A stretch of DNA of 15,642 bases from an uncultured Selenomonadales bacterium (lineage in GTDB: Bacteria; Bacillota; Negativicutes; Selenomonadales; Selenomonadaceae), in the NCBI GenBank assembly GCA_937915725.1, contig CALGGV010000193.1:1-15642 (forward strand), in the 5' to 3' direction. The notes beneath the pieces are model-generated. The model was not told the DNA's origin. It saw nothing but the letters and a program-made list of their open reading frames with translations, and made no database searches. Below are positions 1 to 8,472 of the stretch, in pieces. A program made the position numbers and the translations under genes. Every line of letters starts with the position of its first letter. Positions within the stretch are counted from its first letter, which is position 1.

Positions 1-215
1 AAAGCCGCCAAAACAGCCCAAAATTTCAACGAGAAGGTACCTTCAAAAAGTTTTATGAGGATTTATATTAACAGAAAAAATTAGACGCCTTAATTTTGAT
101 TTTTTTAATTTATCAATAATCAGTCAAAGAAATTTTAACGGCTTATTTTTTTTGCAGGAAAAAAACTTTGACTTGCAGAATTTTGAATAAAATAAATTGT
201 TGGAGATTATCTGCC
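1..215. other. upstream intergenic region, no certain gene
   Basis: No complete gene is visible here. Two short open stretches run in from the left edge (one ending at a TAA at 69-71, one at a TAG at 82-84); either could be the tail of an upstream gene, but neither is recognisable. A 12-bp perfect palindrome, GAAGGTACCTTC, lies at 33-44. A possible -35 (TTGACT, 168-173) with a poor -10 (AATAAA, 191-196) could drive the following gene, but this is weak. Confidence 0.3.
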
Positions 216-1187
216 ATGAAATGTATAAAATTTTTTCAAATGTTGTTTCTAATTGCGTTTACTGTAATTCTTTTTGCCGGTTGCACAGAAGAAACAGAAG
301 TAATTGTAATTGACGATTCGCCCGCTAAAAATTCTGAAAATCAATCTAACGCCGAAAAAAAATATAAAATTTACTTAATCACAATGGATTTAGCCGACGA
401 TTTTTGGAAGTCAATAGATTCCGGTTGCCGTCAAGCAGTTGAGGAAATTGGCGATATTGATTATGTATGGACGGGACCGGATGTCAATGAAGACGCGCCG
501 CAAATGCAATGTATCGATAAAGCAGTTGCTGATGGCGCAGATGCGCTTGTAATTGCGGCAAGTTCCCCGCGTGGAATTAATGCAAGTTTGGAAAAAGCCG
601 CCGCCGCCGGTGTAAAAATTATTTTTGTGGATAACGCGGCTGAATTTGACTATGTGGCTTTTTTGGCAACTGATAACGAATTGGCAGGAACTATCGCCGG
701 TGAAACTCTTTTAAACGGGCTGGGCGACGCCGGAATTACTTCCGGTACAATCGGTATCAGTGCAAATAAAGATAATGTTACAAGTACAAATTTGAGGATT
801 AAAGGTTTTAGAAAAGCATTTGAGGGCACAGACTTTACATTGGACAATACTTTCTTCATGGAAGATAACGATCAATCGCTTAAAGATTTTGCCGGCGAAC
901 ATCCGGAATACGTTGCATTTTTCGGACCAAATGAAAGAACTGCGCGAAATTTGGGCGAACAAATGAAAAGTTCCGGCTCCAAACAAATTGTAATGGGATT
1001 TGACACTTCAGATTCAGTTTTAACTTTGCTTTATGAAGGGCATCTTTATGCAACTTTGCAACAAAAACCACAGCGTATGGGATACGAAGGAATTAAAATT
1101 GCAGTTGAAACTTTAAACGGTACCTACACTAATACAAATGTCAGAATTGATACAGGCGTTAATGTTATTCAAAAAGATTCAATTTAA
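216..1187 (+). CDS. periplasmic sugar-binding-like lipoprotein (type 1 PBP)
   Basis: Predicted 323-residue substrate-binding lipoprotein. Residues 1-22 form a signal peptide with a lipobox ending LFAG-C, so Cys23 would be lipidated and the protein anchored facing the periplasm. After a short polar linker (about 24-50) the body has the alternating strand/helix pattern of the Peripla_BP_4/RbsB type-1 binding fold, with an opening strand around KIYLITM, a DFW segment likely in the ligand cleft, and an ADALVIAASSP strand-turn typical of sugar binders. I chose the ATG at 216 over an in-frame TTG at 168 because GGAG (202-205) precedes it and the signal peptide begins cleanly there. No ABC permease or ATPase is present in the window; the next gene, 14 bases on, is a diguanylate cyclase with a periplasmic domain. 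A sensing role is therefore as plausible as transport. The ligand is unknown. Confidence 0.82.
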   Translation: MKCIKFFQMLFLIAFTVILFAGCTEETEVIVIDDSPAKNSENQSNAEKKYKIYLITMDLADDFWKSIDSGCRQAVEEIGDIDYVWTGPDVNEDAPQMQCIDKAVADGADALVIAASSPRGINASLEKAAAAGVKIIFVDNAAEFDYVAFLATDNELAGTIAGETLLNGLGDAGITSGTIGISANKDNVTSTNLRIKGFRKAFEGTDFTLDNTFFMEDNDQSLKDFAGEHPEYVAFFGPNERTARNLGEQMKSSGSKQIVMGFDTSDSVLTLLYEGHLYATLQQKPQRMGYEGIKIAVETLNGTYTNTNVRIDTGVNVIQKDSI

Positions 1188-1201
1188 ATAGGTGAGTCGC
1201 T

Positions 1202-2368
1202 ATGAATATGAAGTACAACACAAAACTTTTTTTGGCTACTTGCATTCCGATACTTGTTTTCGCCACAGTTTCATTGATAATTGGATTTTTGCAATTTCGC
1301 TCCAGCCTTTACGACGAAAAACAAGCACACTTAAAATCTACAGCGTTAGCGGCGTTAGCTATGTATTCCAGTCACGGCTACGGTGATTACGGCAGAAAAC
1401 CCGACGGCAACGTTTGGCGCGGTATGAATTTTAATGTTTCACTCGAAACTTCAGTTGTTGACGATTTAAAAAAGCAAACTGACGTTGATATAACTTTTTT
1501 CTTTGAAGATACACCGGAAATGACTTCAATAATTGATCACAACGGCGCACGTTTCGTTGACACAACTGCAATAGATTATATTTACAACAATACTTTGAAA
1601 CACGGCTCGCAACTTTGGTGCAAAAATATAAAAATCAACGGCAGAAATTGTCAAGCTTACGTCATACCTATCAGACAATCCAGCGATAACAGCATTACAG
1701 GCGCACTTATGGCGTCTCATACAACTACAGATTTTGAAAATATCATCAAAAATTATATTCTAACAATGGTTATGGCGGCGTTAATAACGCTTTTTGTTGC
1801 GTTAATATTTATTCGCTGGTGCGTCAATCGTTTTTCGCAAGAATTTTATGCAGTTACAGATAAAAGCAAAAGAGATTTACTTACCGGCTTATACAACAAA
1901 CGCTCCTTTGAAGAAGAAGTTAAAACTGCCATTGAAAATAAAAAGCAGGATAATGTTTCTGTACTTTTGATTTTCGATTTTGACAATTTTAAACATATCA
2001 ATGATCATTACGGGCATCAAATTGGCGACGAAGTTTTAAAAGCATTTGCCGCAATTTTAGGGCGCGCTTTTCGTACTCATGATATTATAGGGCGAATTGG
2101 CGGCGATGAATTTATGGTTTTTATGCCGGATATGTCCGCAGATTTCTTAAAACGTTCAGACGAAATTTCCAAAGAAATTCTTCATGAACTTGCAATTTTG
2201 AAAGTTGGTCCCGCTGAACATTTTTCTTGCAGTATTGGAATTGGTACGGACGCCGGCGATTATGATTTTAAAAAGCTGTACCTTTTGGCTGATAAGGCTC
2301 TTTATCAATCCAAAGAAAATGGAAAGGCTTGTTATGTGAGATATTCTTCAGATGAAGTCCACGAATAA
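1202..2368 (+). CDS. membrane diguanylate cyclase with periplasmic sensor domain
   Basis: 388-residue protein expected to make cyclic di-GMP from two GTP at the inner membrane. One transmembrane segment spans about residues 9-30 and a second about 186-207; between them is a periplasmic domain of about 150 residues, probably Cache-like by position, though I see no defining motif. The cytoplasmic GGDEF domain (about 222-380) starts with RDLLTGLYNKR, has the DFDNFKHIND metal/substrate segment, and an intact GGDEF at 300-304. The inhibitory I-site RxxD is also intact (R291-D294, exactly five residues before GGDEF), so the enzyme should be active and subject to product inhibition. There is no EAL or HD-GYP domain. 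AGGTGAG (1190-1196) serves as ribosome site. It directly follows the binding lipoprotein, suggesting co-transcription and possibly ligand relay from the lipoprotein to the sensor domain. Confidence 0.93.
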   Translation: MNMKYNTKLFLATCIPILVFATVSLIIGFLQFRSSLYDEKQAHLKSTALAALAMYSSHGYGDYGRKPDGNVWRGMNFNVSLETSVVDDLKKQTDVDITFFFEDTPEMTSIIDHNGARFVDTTAIDYIYNNTLKHGSQLWCKNIKINGRNCQAYVIPIRQSSDNSITGALMASHTTTDFENIIKNYILTMVMAALITLFVALIFIRWCVNRFSQEFYAVTDKSKRDLLTGLYNKRSFEEEVKTAIENKKQDNVSVLLIFDFDNFKHINDHYGHQIGDEVLKAFAAILGRAFRTHDIIGRIGGDEFMVFMPDMSADFLKRSDEISKEILHELAILKVGPAEHFSCSIGIGTDAGDYDFKKLYLLADKALYQSKENGKACYVRYSSDEVHE

Positions 2369-2423
2369 ATTTTAAAAATATTTTTTTTATTCCTAGAGTA
2401 TGTTAACAAATGGAGAATTAAAA

Positions 2424-2471
2424 GGCGCGTTAGACGCCCGCCGCACTTCGTTTTAAAATGCCGACTTGTTA
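2424..2471 (+). repeat. dispersed repeat, copy 1 (blocks A and B adjacent)
   Basis: Two blocks separated by only 3 bases: block A at 2424-2454 and block B, ATGCCGACTTGTTA, at 2458-2471. Both recur in reverse orientation at 6973-7153. Block A matches its other copy at 29 of 31 positions and contains a GGCG/CGCC stem; both mismatches fall in the loop, which fits a structured element. No protein is encoded. It could be a REP-like or MITE-like element. Confidence 0.75.
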
Positions 2472-2562
2472 TATCTTAAAACTTTTTAAAAAATCCTAAG
2501 CCTTTAGGCTTTAAAATAATATTGCGGTTGAAAGATTTTTGTTATAAAATACGCCCTAGTTT

Positions 2563-2637
2563 TTAGATGACTAGATGACTAGATGACTAGATGGTTAGTA
2601 ACTAGTCATCTGACAATCTGACCATCTAACCATCTAG
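2563..2637. repeat. octamer array folding into a long imperfect hairpin
   Basis: Three exact copies of TAGATGAC (2564-2587) are followed by TAGATGGT, a short turn TAGTAAC, then units TAGTCATC, TGACAATC, TGACCATC and TAACCATC ending in TAG. The right half is the degenerate reverse complement of the left half, so about 36 bases on each side can pair, with mismatches mostly of the A-C type. The array ends 26 bases before the yjiH start codon, so it would lie in the mRNA leader and could act as an attenuator, stabiliser or repeat-mobility relic. Function is unknown. Confidence 0.8.
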
Positions 2638-2663
2638 CAAAGAAGGGAGTATTTTTAAAAATC

Positions 2664-4034
2664 ATGGAGCAAAAAAAGGAAGGCTCACTGGCGGGCTTTT
2701 TAGTGCCGTCAATCGTTGGAATAATTTTATTTATGATCCCCGTACAGTACAACGACAGCTGGACAATAGTAGTAAAAATTATCGCTGATCTGATTAGCAA
2801 CAGTATCGGCGATTTTTTGCCGCTGTTATGTCTGATTATCGTTACAACTTCGGCTGTATTGGGAGTTATTTTTTTGGGTAAACCGAATTTTATTGCCACT
2901 TATCCAATAGTTGCAAATACTTTTTCGACAACTGCAATTTGGGTAGTTATCAGAATTATTGGCGCGGTTTTTCTTTGGCTGACGTATTTTAAAGTTGGTG
3001 CGGACGATGAAAACGGCGGTATAATTTCGCTGATAACTTCGCCTGATAACGGCGGCTTTGTTTTGAATGACTTACTTACAGTTTTGGTTGTAATATTTTT
3101 ATTGGCGGGCTTGTTACTGCCGCTCTTGTTAGATTTTGGACTTTTGGAATTTATAGGCGCAATGCTTACAAAAATAATGCGCCCTGTCTTTACAATTCCC
3201 GGGCGTGCCGCTGTTGACTGTATAACAAGTTGGATAGGTGACGGTACGCTTGGCGTTATGTTGACTGCCAATCAATATGAAGGCGGTTATTATTCAAAAC
3301 GTGAGGCGGCTATTATTTCTACAACTTTTTCTGCAGTATCGATAACTTTTTCAATCGTCGTACTCGCGCAGGTCGGCTTAATGGAATATTTCGGCGCGTA
3401 CTATCTTTTAATCTGCGCTATTGGTATTGCGTGCGCGTTAGTTTTGCCGAGAATCCCGCCGCTTTCTTTGAAAAAAGATGAATATCTTGTAGCAGGTAAA
3501 GCAATGGGCGAAACATTGCCGGAAGGTTATACTTCGTCGTTGCAATACGGGCTTGCACTTGCAAAACAGCGCGTCGGCGAATATCGCGGCTTTGAACAAT
3601 TTATGGAAAATGCAATTAAAAACGCCGCCGGTATGTGGTTTGGAGTTTTGCCGGTTGTAATGTGCATTGGAACTTTAGCATTAGTTTTGGCTAATCATAC
3701 AACACTTTTTGAAACATTGGGCGCGCCGTTTTTGCCACTTTTAAATATTTTGGACATACCGCAAGCCGCCGAAGTTTCAAAAACAATGATTGTTGGTTTT
3801 ACGGATATGTTCACGCCGTCAATTATCGCCGCAAAAACTATAACCGTTCCAATGTCAAAATTTATCGTAGCCGTAATTTCTGTTACGCAGTTGATTTATC
3901 TTTCTGAAGTTGGCGGCTTGATTTTAGGTTCAAAAATTCCTGTCAATTTGCCGGAATTGTTTATTTTATTTTTGGAGCGCACAATTATAAGTATTTTAAT
4001 TGCCGCGCCTGCCGCGCACATTATTTTTTCGTGA
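2664..4034 (+). CDS. YjiH-family membrane protein with nucleoside-recognition (Gate) domain
   Basis: 456-residue polytopic membrane protein of the YjiH family. The N-terminus (GFLVPSIVGIILFMIP) is the family's first membrane segment, and many hydrophobic helices follow. A Gate-type domain lies at about residues 130-290, with the family signature GRAAVDCITSWIGDGTLG near residues 178-196 followed by ANQYEGGYYSKREAA. The Gate domain is shared with nucleoside transporters and SpmA/SpmB spore-maturation proteins; the substrate of YjiH itself is not established, so a transport role is inferred. The ATG at 2664 has a GGGAG ribosome site (2645-2649) at a rather long distance of 14 bases. It begins a three-gene block with short gaps (18 and 38 bases) leading to an exported protein and an NhaC antiporter, likely one operon. 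A long repeat hairpin lies just upstream. Confidence 0.88.
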   Translation: MEQKKEGSLAGFLVPSIVGIILFMIPVQYNDSWTIVVKIIADLISNSIGDFLPLLCLIIVTTSAVLGVIFLGKPNFIATYPIVANTFSTTAIWVVIRIIGAVFLWLTYFKVGADDENGGIISLITSPDNGGFVLNDLLTVLVVIFLLAGLLLPLLLDFGLLEFIGAMLTKIMRPVFTIPGRAAVDCITSWIGDGTLGVMLTANQYEGGYYSKREAAIISTTFSAVSITFSIVVLAQVGLMEYFGAYYLLICAIGIACALVLPRIPPLSLKKDEYLVAGKAMGETLPEGYTSSLQYGLALAKQRVGEYRGFEQFMENAIKNAAGMWFGVLPVVMCIGTLALVLANHTTLFETLGAPFLPLLNILDIPQAAEVSKTMIVGFTDMFTPSIIAAKTITVPMSKFIVAVISVTQLIYLSEVGGLILGSKIPVNLPELFILFLERTIISILIAAPAAHIIFS

Positions 4035-4052
4035 ATTAAAGAGGTGTAAACT

Positions 4053-5408
4053 TTGAAAAATTTTTTGCTTTGGCTCTTGCTAATTATCTTTATTCATAAT
4101 ACTGTTTACGCCTATGACGGATTCTTTTGGTACGATAATACTTCAGATATTCTTTCAAAACAAAGAAAAATAATTGTTTATCCGCCGATAAACAGTTTTC
4201 ATCGTGATGTCACTTACAAGGATATAGTTGCTATTCAAGAATTGTACGATTACATAAAAAGCAAAAGAAAAAGTAAAAAAATTATAATAGGCAAAAGAAC
4301 TTCTTTCAGTGAGGAACTTAGCGGCGAATATTTTATTAATTTACTAAAAAAAAATTTTAAAAAGCCGAATTTCTTGCCGTTAGTACCGTTTACAAGTGAA
4401 AAAAATACAGTTATAGATTATACCCAATACAAAGATTTACTCGGCTCATTTGAATTGGAAACAGAGCGCGCAAAAAAAATCGATGAAGCAACCGCCGCAG
4501 ATGCCTATATAATATCAAGGTATCGAATTTTTGAAGAGACAGAATATATTTCTCCTTCAAAAGAATTTGATGTTACTTTACGTGAATATACTCAAGAAAT
4601 TGACAGCCCAAACGGTGATTATATTCATGATGAAGTTAGCGAAAATGTACATTATGTAATTCCCGAAAAAAAACTTAATTATCATACGGCAGAATTTGAA
4701 TGTATCATTTACGATATTAATGCAAATAAATTGGCAGTTTACGTTGATGAACCAATAACTGCATACGGTCCGTATATTGGAACTAACGGGGTTGAAATAA
4801 CAAATTCAGAAAAAGATATTCAGAAAATTTTTTGTGAAAATCTGCTTGAAGCAACAAAAAGAATAGGCAAAGTTCAGAGCGGCAATATAAAAATTGGTTT
4901 TCATACCATAGAATCTTTAGACCTGATAAAGATGCATTCTAAAATCGAAAATGACGATAACATTAATAAAGCTTGCTATTTCCTTATGGAAAATGAAGCT
5001 GCCAATACCTTAAAAAATTGTACCATTATTACGGAATTAAACAATAATTCTTCAGTTGATTATTATGTTGAAGGAAAAATCCATAGTCTTGAAAGAACTT
5101 CACAGTGGACTGAACCAAGACTCGGTATTGGCAGAAAAGAAATTGGTTACGAAACTTATAAATGGACTGATGACTTAGGAAAGGAGCATACTTGTCAGAT
5201 TTTTCGATACAAAGAATATCCGGTGGATAATTATGGATTTTGGAAATTTGGCTGGCAACTGCGCACCACATTTAATTTAGTCGACGCTCGAACAAATAAA
5301 ACGCTCGTGTCTTATACGGGGACTTCCAATGCAGTAAGAGCAAGTAAAGCTTATCAAAATTCATTAAAAATTTTCTATGGAAAAGTCAATGATTATTTAA
5401 AAAATTAA
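4053..5408 (+). CDS. exported protein of unknown function, suspected CsgG/TolB-like duplication
   Basis: 451 residues; I do not recognise a named family. Residues 1-20 are a clear signal peptide (Lys-Asn, hydrophobic core LLWLLLIIFI, cleavage after VYA), without a lipobox, so the mature protein should be periplasmic or surface-exposed. The start is TTG at 4053, supported by GAGGTG (4041-4046). The mature part seems to hold two related units: about 135-245 (DAYIISRYRI ... FECIIYDINANKLAVY) and about 330-435 (VDYYVEGKIHS ... TTFNLVDARTNKTLVSY). Each has an alpha/beta start, a strand of the type D-Y-x-V/I-x-G/S, an insert, and a strand ending in a D-x-x-x-N-K turn. That pattern resembles CsgG, LpoB or TolB-N-like envelope domains, but this is inference without an alignment. 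It sits between two membrane transporters, suggesting an envelope-linked partner role. Confidence 0.6.
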   Translation: MKNFLLWLLLIIFIHNTVYAYDGFFWYDNTSDILSKQRKIIVYPPINSFHRDVTYKDIVAIQELYDYIKSKRKSKKIIIGKRTSFSEELSGEYFINLLKKNFKKPNFLPLVPFTSEKNTVIDYTQYKDLLGSFELETERAKKIDEATAADAYIISRYRIFEETEYISPSKEFDVTLREYTQEIDSPNGDYIHDEVSENVHYVIPEKKLNYHTAEFECIIYDINANKLAVYVDEPITAYGPYIGTNGVEITNSEKDIQKIFCENLLEATKRIGKVQSGNIKIGFHTIESLDLIKMHSKIENDDNINKACYFLMENEAANTLKNCTIITELNNNSSVDYYVEGKIHSLERTSQWTEPRLGIGRKEIGYETYKWTDDLGKEHTCQIFRYKEYPVDNYGFWKFGWQLRTTFNLVDARTNKTLVSYTGTSNAVRASKAYQNSLKIFYGKVNDYLKN

Positions 5409-5446
5409 GTATCAATATTTGTTATCACTGGAAGGATGATTAAAAA

Positions 5447-6940
5447 TTGGAAACATCAGCAATTTCACTTTTGCCGCCGATAATAACAATCGTGCTGGCA
5501 CTTGCAACAAAGGAAGTTTATTTTTCGCTGATTTTGGGAATATTTTCCGGCGCGTTACTTTTTACCGGCGGAGACTTTTTGCAGTCAATCATAAAATTTT
5601 TTGAAATAATGGCTGGTAAAGTCGGCGGCAACGTCAACATTTTGGCGTTCCTTGTAATTTTGGGAATATTGGTCGCGGCTATTACAAAATCCGGCGCGAC
5701 TCGTGCTTACGGCGAATGGGCACGCCGCGTTATTTCCGGTAAAAAATCTGCGCTGGGTTTAACTGCATTTTTGGGAATTTTAATTTTTATCGACGATTAT
5801 TTTAACTGTTTGACAGTTGGAACGGTTATGCGCCCTGTTACTGATAAATTTAAAATTGCCCGCGCAAAACTTGCTTACATTATCGATTCAACAGCCGCGC
5901 CAATTTGTATAATTGCGCCGGTTTCAAGTTGGGCGGCGGCGGTAGGTTCTTCACTGCCTGAAGGTTCAGATATTGACGGCTTTGCACTTTTCCTGCAAAC
6001 AATTCCTTTCAATCTTTACGCAATTTTGACAATGTGCTTTATGATTTTTATAATTGTTAGCGGCAGGGATTATGCCACAATGGGAAAATCTGTACAAGAA
6101 TTTAAAATCCCCGACGAATACAAAGACACTGCACAAACTGAACAAAATACCGGCGGCAACGGCAAGATTATTGATTTAGTTTTACCGCTGTTGGTTTTAA
6201 TTGCGGCGTGCGTTTACGGAATGTTGTACACCGGCGGAATTAACGACGGAAAATCTATAGCGGACGCCTTTGCAGATTGTGACGCCTCAGCCGCGCTTGC
6301 TATGGGTAGTTTTATTGCGTTGATTTTTATTTTCTTGTTGTACATTCCGCGCGGCGTTGTTAAGTTTGTTGATTTTTGCGAATGTTTCGCGCAGGGCTTT
6401 AAGGCAATGGTTCCGGCGATTTTTATTTTGTGCTTGGCGTGGACACTTTCCGGAATTTGTGGCAGTGATTATTTAAATTTGGGCGGCTATGTTGGAATGA
6501 TTGTACATGAACATTCGCAATTTGCAGTTTTCTTGCCGGTAATATTTTTCTTAGTGGCGATAGGGCTTGCCTTTGCAACGGGTACAAGTTGGGGAACTTT
6601 TGGAATTTTAATCCCAATAGCAATGGCTGTAATAAATTTGACGCCTGAAACATATCAAATGTTGGTACTTTGCATAGCGGCGATTTTGTCGGGCGCAGTT
6701 GGAGGAGATCACGCCTCGCCAATTTCTGACACAACAATTTTAGCATCGGCGGGCGCACAGTGTAACCACCTTGAACACGTTGCAACGCAGGTACCGTACG
6801 TTTTAACAGTTTCGGCTTGCTGTATTGTTGGATTTTTGGTTGACGGCTTTACTCAAAATGGCTGGCTCGGTCTTGCAGTAAGTTTCGCTTGCTTAGTTTT
6901 GGTAATGTTTGTTATACGTGCGAAAGTTCCCGCAAAATAG
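5447..6940 (+). CDS. nhaC: NhaC-family Na+/H+ antiporter
   Basis: 497-residue polytopic inner-membrane protein of the Na+/H+ antiporter NhaC family (PF03553), expected to exchange sodium, or an organic substrate as in some relatives, for protons. Diagnostic features are the acidic membrane motif IDDYFN (115-120) followed by TVGTVMRPVTD (up to 133), IDSTAAPICIIAPVSSW (146-162), and GGDHASPISDTT (419-430) near the C-terminus. About eleven to thirteen hydrophobic segments are visible and the length is normal for the family. The start is TTG at 5447, with GGAAGGA (5430-5436) ten bases upstream; no in-frame ATG is close by. It closes the yjiH block, 38 bases after the exported unknown protein. Substrate specificity cannot be told from sequence: the family includes malate/lactate and tyrosine exchangers as well as simple antiporters. 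Confidence 0.9.
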   Translation: METSAISLLPPIITIVLALATKEVYFSLILGIFSGALLFTGGDFLQSIIKFFEIMAGKVGGNVNILAFLVILGILVAAITKSGATRAYGEWARRVISGKKSALGLTAFLGILIFIDDYFNCLTVGTVMRPVTDKFKIARAKLAYIIDSTAAPICIIAPVSSWAAAVGSSLPEGSDIDGFALFLQTIPFNLYAILTMCFMIFIIVSGRDYATMGKSVQEFKIPDEYKDTAQTEQNTGGNGKIIDLVLPLLVLIAACVYGMLYTGGINDGKSIADAFADCDASAALAMGSFIALIFIFLLYIPRGVVKFVDFCECFAQGFKAMVPAIFILCLAWTLSGICGSDYLNLGGYVGMIVHEHSQFAVFLPVIFFLVAIGLAFATGTSWGTFGILIPIAMAVINLTPETYQMLVLCIAAILSGAVGGDHASPISDTTILASAGAQCNHLEHVATQVPYVLTVSACCIVGFLVDGFTQNGWLGLAVSFACLVLVMFVIRAKVPAK

Positions 6941-7216
6941 ATTTTAGGATTTATTTTAAAATTTTAAATAATTAACAAGTCGGCATTTCTTTTTTTCAAA
7001 AAAAAGAAACGCCTAGCAAAGAAAAAAATTTTCGCCCGCCTGTGTTTTTCGCGTTTAAGTTTTCAGTAATTTAAAATTCCAGCCGCGTTTTCTCACGTTA
7101 CCGTAATTTAAAGACCCAAGCAAAAACGAAGTGCGGCGGGCGTCTCATGCGCCCTCTAGTCTTCCATTTTTAAATATAAGGAAAAAATCTTCATTAAATT
7201 GGAAAAGCGAATAAAT
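6941..7216. other. intergenic region carrying second dispersed repeat
   Basis: 276 bases with no recognisable gene. It contains the split second copy of the dispersed repeat, an AT-only inverted repeat around 6987-7009 (T-run followed by A-run) that might help end transcription of the antiporter gene, and an 11-base word CTAGCAAAGAA (7013-7023) also present at 2634-2644. Confidence 0.5.
6973..7153 (-). repeat. dispersed repeat, copy 2 (inverted, blocks separated)
   Basis: Block B appears inverted as TAACAAGTCGGCAT (6973-6986), an exact reverse complement of 2458-2471. Block A appears inverted at 7123-7153, matching 2424-2454 at 29 of 31 positions. Here 136 bases separate the blocks, against 3 in copy 1, so copy 1 may be an internally deleted form or copy 2 an expanded one. 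Together the copies bracket the yjiH-to-nhaC block as inverted repeats. Confidence 0.75.
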
Positions 7217-7888
7217 ATGAGTAACACTTCAAACGAAAAAGCCGAAAAAGGCAGTAAATTTTGGGTACAAAAAATTGTAAATGAAAATCCCTACACTGAA
7301 AAATTTCAAGAAATTTTCGGTGCAAAATTAATTTTTCTATCGCCGCTGGCAAGTGAATTTTTTAAAGAATATCAGCTAAGAGAATCAAAAATTTTTTCAA
7401 ATGTGTTGGGATTAACGAAAGTAGAATTTGAAAACAAATTTTCATTTTGGGCAAAAAATCAGCCGCATTGGGACGCAATAGCCACTTCAGCTGACGGAAA
7501 AATTTTGTACTTGTTTGAGGCTAAGGCGCACTTAAAAGAATTGCAAAGTAAACTTTCTGCCACAAATAAAAACAGTATCGAAAAAATTAAAAACTCAATG
7601 CAAAAAGTTTTTGAAAAAATTTCAACCGGCGCAGATTTTCAAAGTTGGATAAAAAAATATTATCAGCTCGGCAACAGGTTTACATTTCTGTTCAATATGA
7701 ATCAAATGAATTTTCCAAAAATCCAACGCACAATTTTAATTTTGTTAAATATAATTGAAGATCAAACTTATATTCAAACTTCGCAGAAAGAATGGCAACA
7801 ACATTATGAAAAAGTTTTTTTGGAAATGACGGGCAAAAATTTCCCTCCGGAAAATGTAAAAATAATTTACTTCGCAGGAAAAGTTTAA
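7217..7888 (+). CDS. PD-(D/E)XK nuclease-superfamily protein, function unknown
   Basis: 223 residues from the ATG at 7217. The central segment QPHWDAIA ... LYLFEAKAH carries Asp86, Glu101 and Lys103 in the spacing of a PD-(D/E)XK nuclease core (D-x14-E-x-K), followed by a helical region and a YYQLGNRFTFLF segment typical of uncharacterised proteins with this core. There is no DNA-recognition domain, methyltransferase partner or signal peptide, so it is not obviously a restriction enzyme; repair or defence roles are open. The ATG has GGAAAAG nine bases upstream. An in-frame TTG at 7199, with AAGGA (7178-7182) 16 bases upstream, is an alternative start adding six residues. The gene appears to stand alone, 80 bases before a response regulator and just after a dispersed repeat, which is the kind of position accessory genes occupy. 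Confidence 0.65.
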   Translation: MSNTSNEKAEKGSKFWVQKIVNENPYTEKFQEIFGAKLIFLSPLASEFFKEYQLRESKIFSNVLGLTKVEFENKFSFWAKNQPHWDAIATSADGKILYLFEAKAHLKELQSKLSATNKNSIEKIKNSMQKVFEKISTGADFQSWIKKYYQLGNRFTFLFNMNQMNFPKIQRTILILLNIIEDQTYIQTSQKEWQQHYEKVFLEMTGKNFPPENVKIIYFAGKV

Positions 7889-7899
7889 TCCCCAAAAAC

Positions 7900-7928
7900 T
7901 TGCACTTTTTTTAAGTGAATGTTAGAAT
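7900..7928 (+). promoter_or_regulatory. possible promoter for the cheY/cheX-like pair
   Basis: TTGCAC (7900-7905) and TAGAAT (7923-7928) are separated by 17 bases. The -10 box is good and the -35 box poor. It lies 41 bases before the receiver-protein start codon. A better -35 word, TTGACA at 7939-7944, has no matching -10 at a sensible distance. Confidence 0.3.
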
Positions 7929-7968
7929 TGCCAAAAAGTTGACATTAAATTTGTAGGAGGGATGCCTA

Positions 7969-8472
7969 ATGGACACTACAGAAAATCAAGACGGACAAAC
8001 TTCGACAGGTACACCAATAAAATTGATTAATAATAAACAAATGCGCCTTTTAATTGCAGATGATTCAAAACTTTTAAGAAAAAAATTGCGCGACGAACTT
8101 GAAAAGCTGGGCTGTGAAGTTATCGAGGCGTCAAACGGCAAAGAGGCAATAAGTCTTGATTTAGAACATGAACCGGACGGAATAATTTTAGATATAGTAA
8201 TGCCGGAAGTCGGCGGAATTGAGGCACTGCAAACAATTCGTGAAATTAGCCCCTACGTTCCAATAGTTATGCTTTCTTCAGCCGGCACTCCCCAAAAATT
8301 AATGCAAACTCTCAAAATGGGCGCAATAGATTTTATCCAAAAACCCTACACCAAAGACCAAATTGTCCGCGCAGTAGAAACAATCCGCAGAGCCAGAATT
8401 AAAAATTTGAAAAAAGCTGAAGAGGAGGCAAAAGAATTACAAGCACTTGAAGAAGGCGGCGAGGACAAATGA
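7969..8472 (+). CDS. CheY-like response regulator (single receiver domain)
   Basis: 167 residues with one receiver domain at about 25-142 and no DNA-binding or enzymatic output domain. The phosphorylation site is intact: acidic pair Asp31-Asp32, phospho-acceptor Asp75 in IILDIVMPE, Ser103 in the switch position (MLSSAG) and Lys125 in FIQKPY. A 24-residue polar N-terminal extension and an acidic helical tail of about 25 residues (EEEAKELQALEEGGEDK) are extra to plain CheY. The extension is probably real because AGGAGG (7955-7960) sits eight bases before this ATG, whereas the internal Met25 codon has no ribosome site. The stop overlaps the start of the CheX-like gene by ATGA, so the two are translationally coupled. 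No histidine kinase or flagellar gene is nearby, so the kinase that feeds it is unknown. Confidence 0.92.
   Translation: MDTTENQDGQTSTGTPIKLINNKQMRLLIADDSKLLRKKLRDELEKLGCEVIEASNGKEAISLDLEHEPDGIILDIVMPEVGGIEALQTIREISPYVPIVMLSSAGTPQKLMQTLKMGAIDFIQKPYTKDQIVRAVETIRRARIKNLKKAEEEAKELQALEEGGEDK

Larger units (their letters stand above)
2369..2663. other. repeat-rich intergenic region before the yjiH block
   Basis: 295 bases without a gene. From left to right it holds an AT-rich stretch, one copy of a dispersed repeat (2424-2471), a short hairpin AAGCC-TTTA-GGCTT (2498-2511) that could be a weak terminator for the cyclase gene, a poor promoter candidate (TTGCGG 2522-2527, 17-bp spacer, TAAAAT 2545-2550), and an octamer repeat array (2563-2637). 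The repeat and hairpin are seen directly; terminator and promoter roles are guesses. Confidence 0.5.
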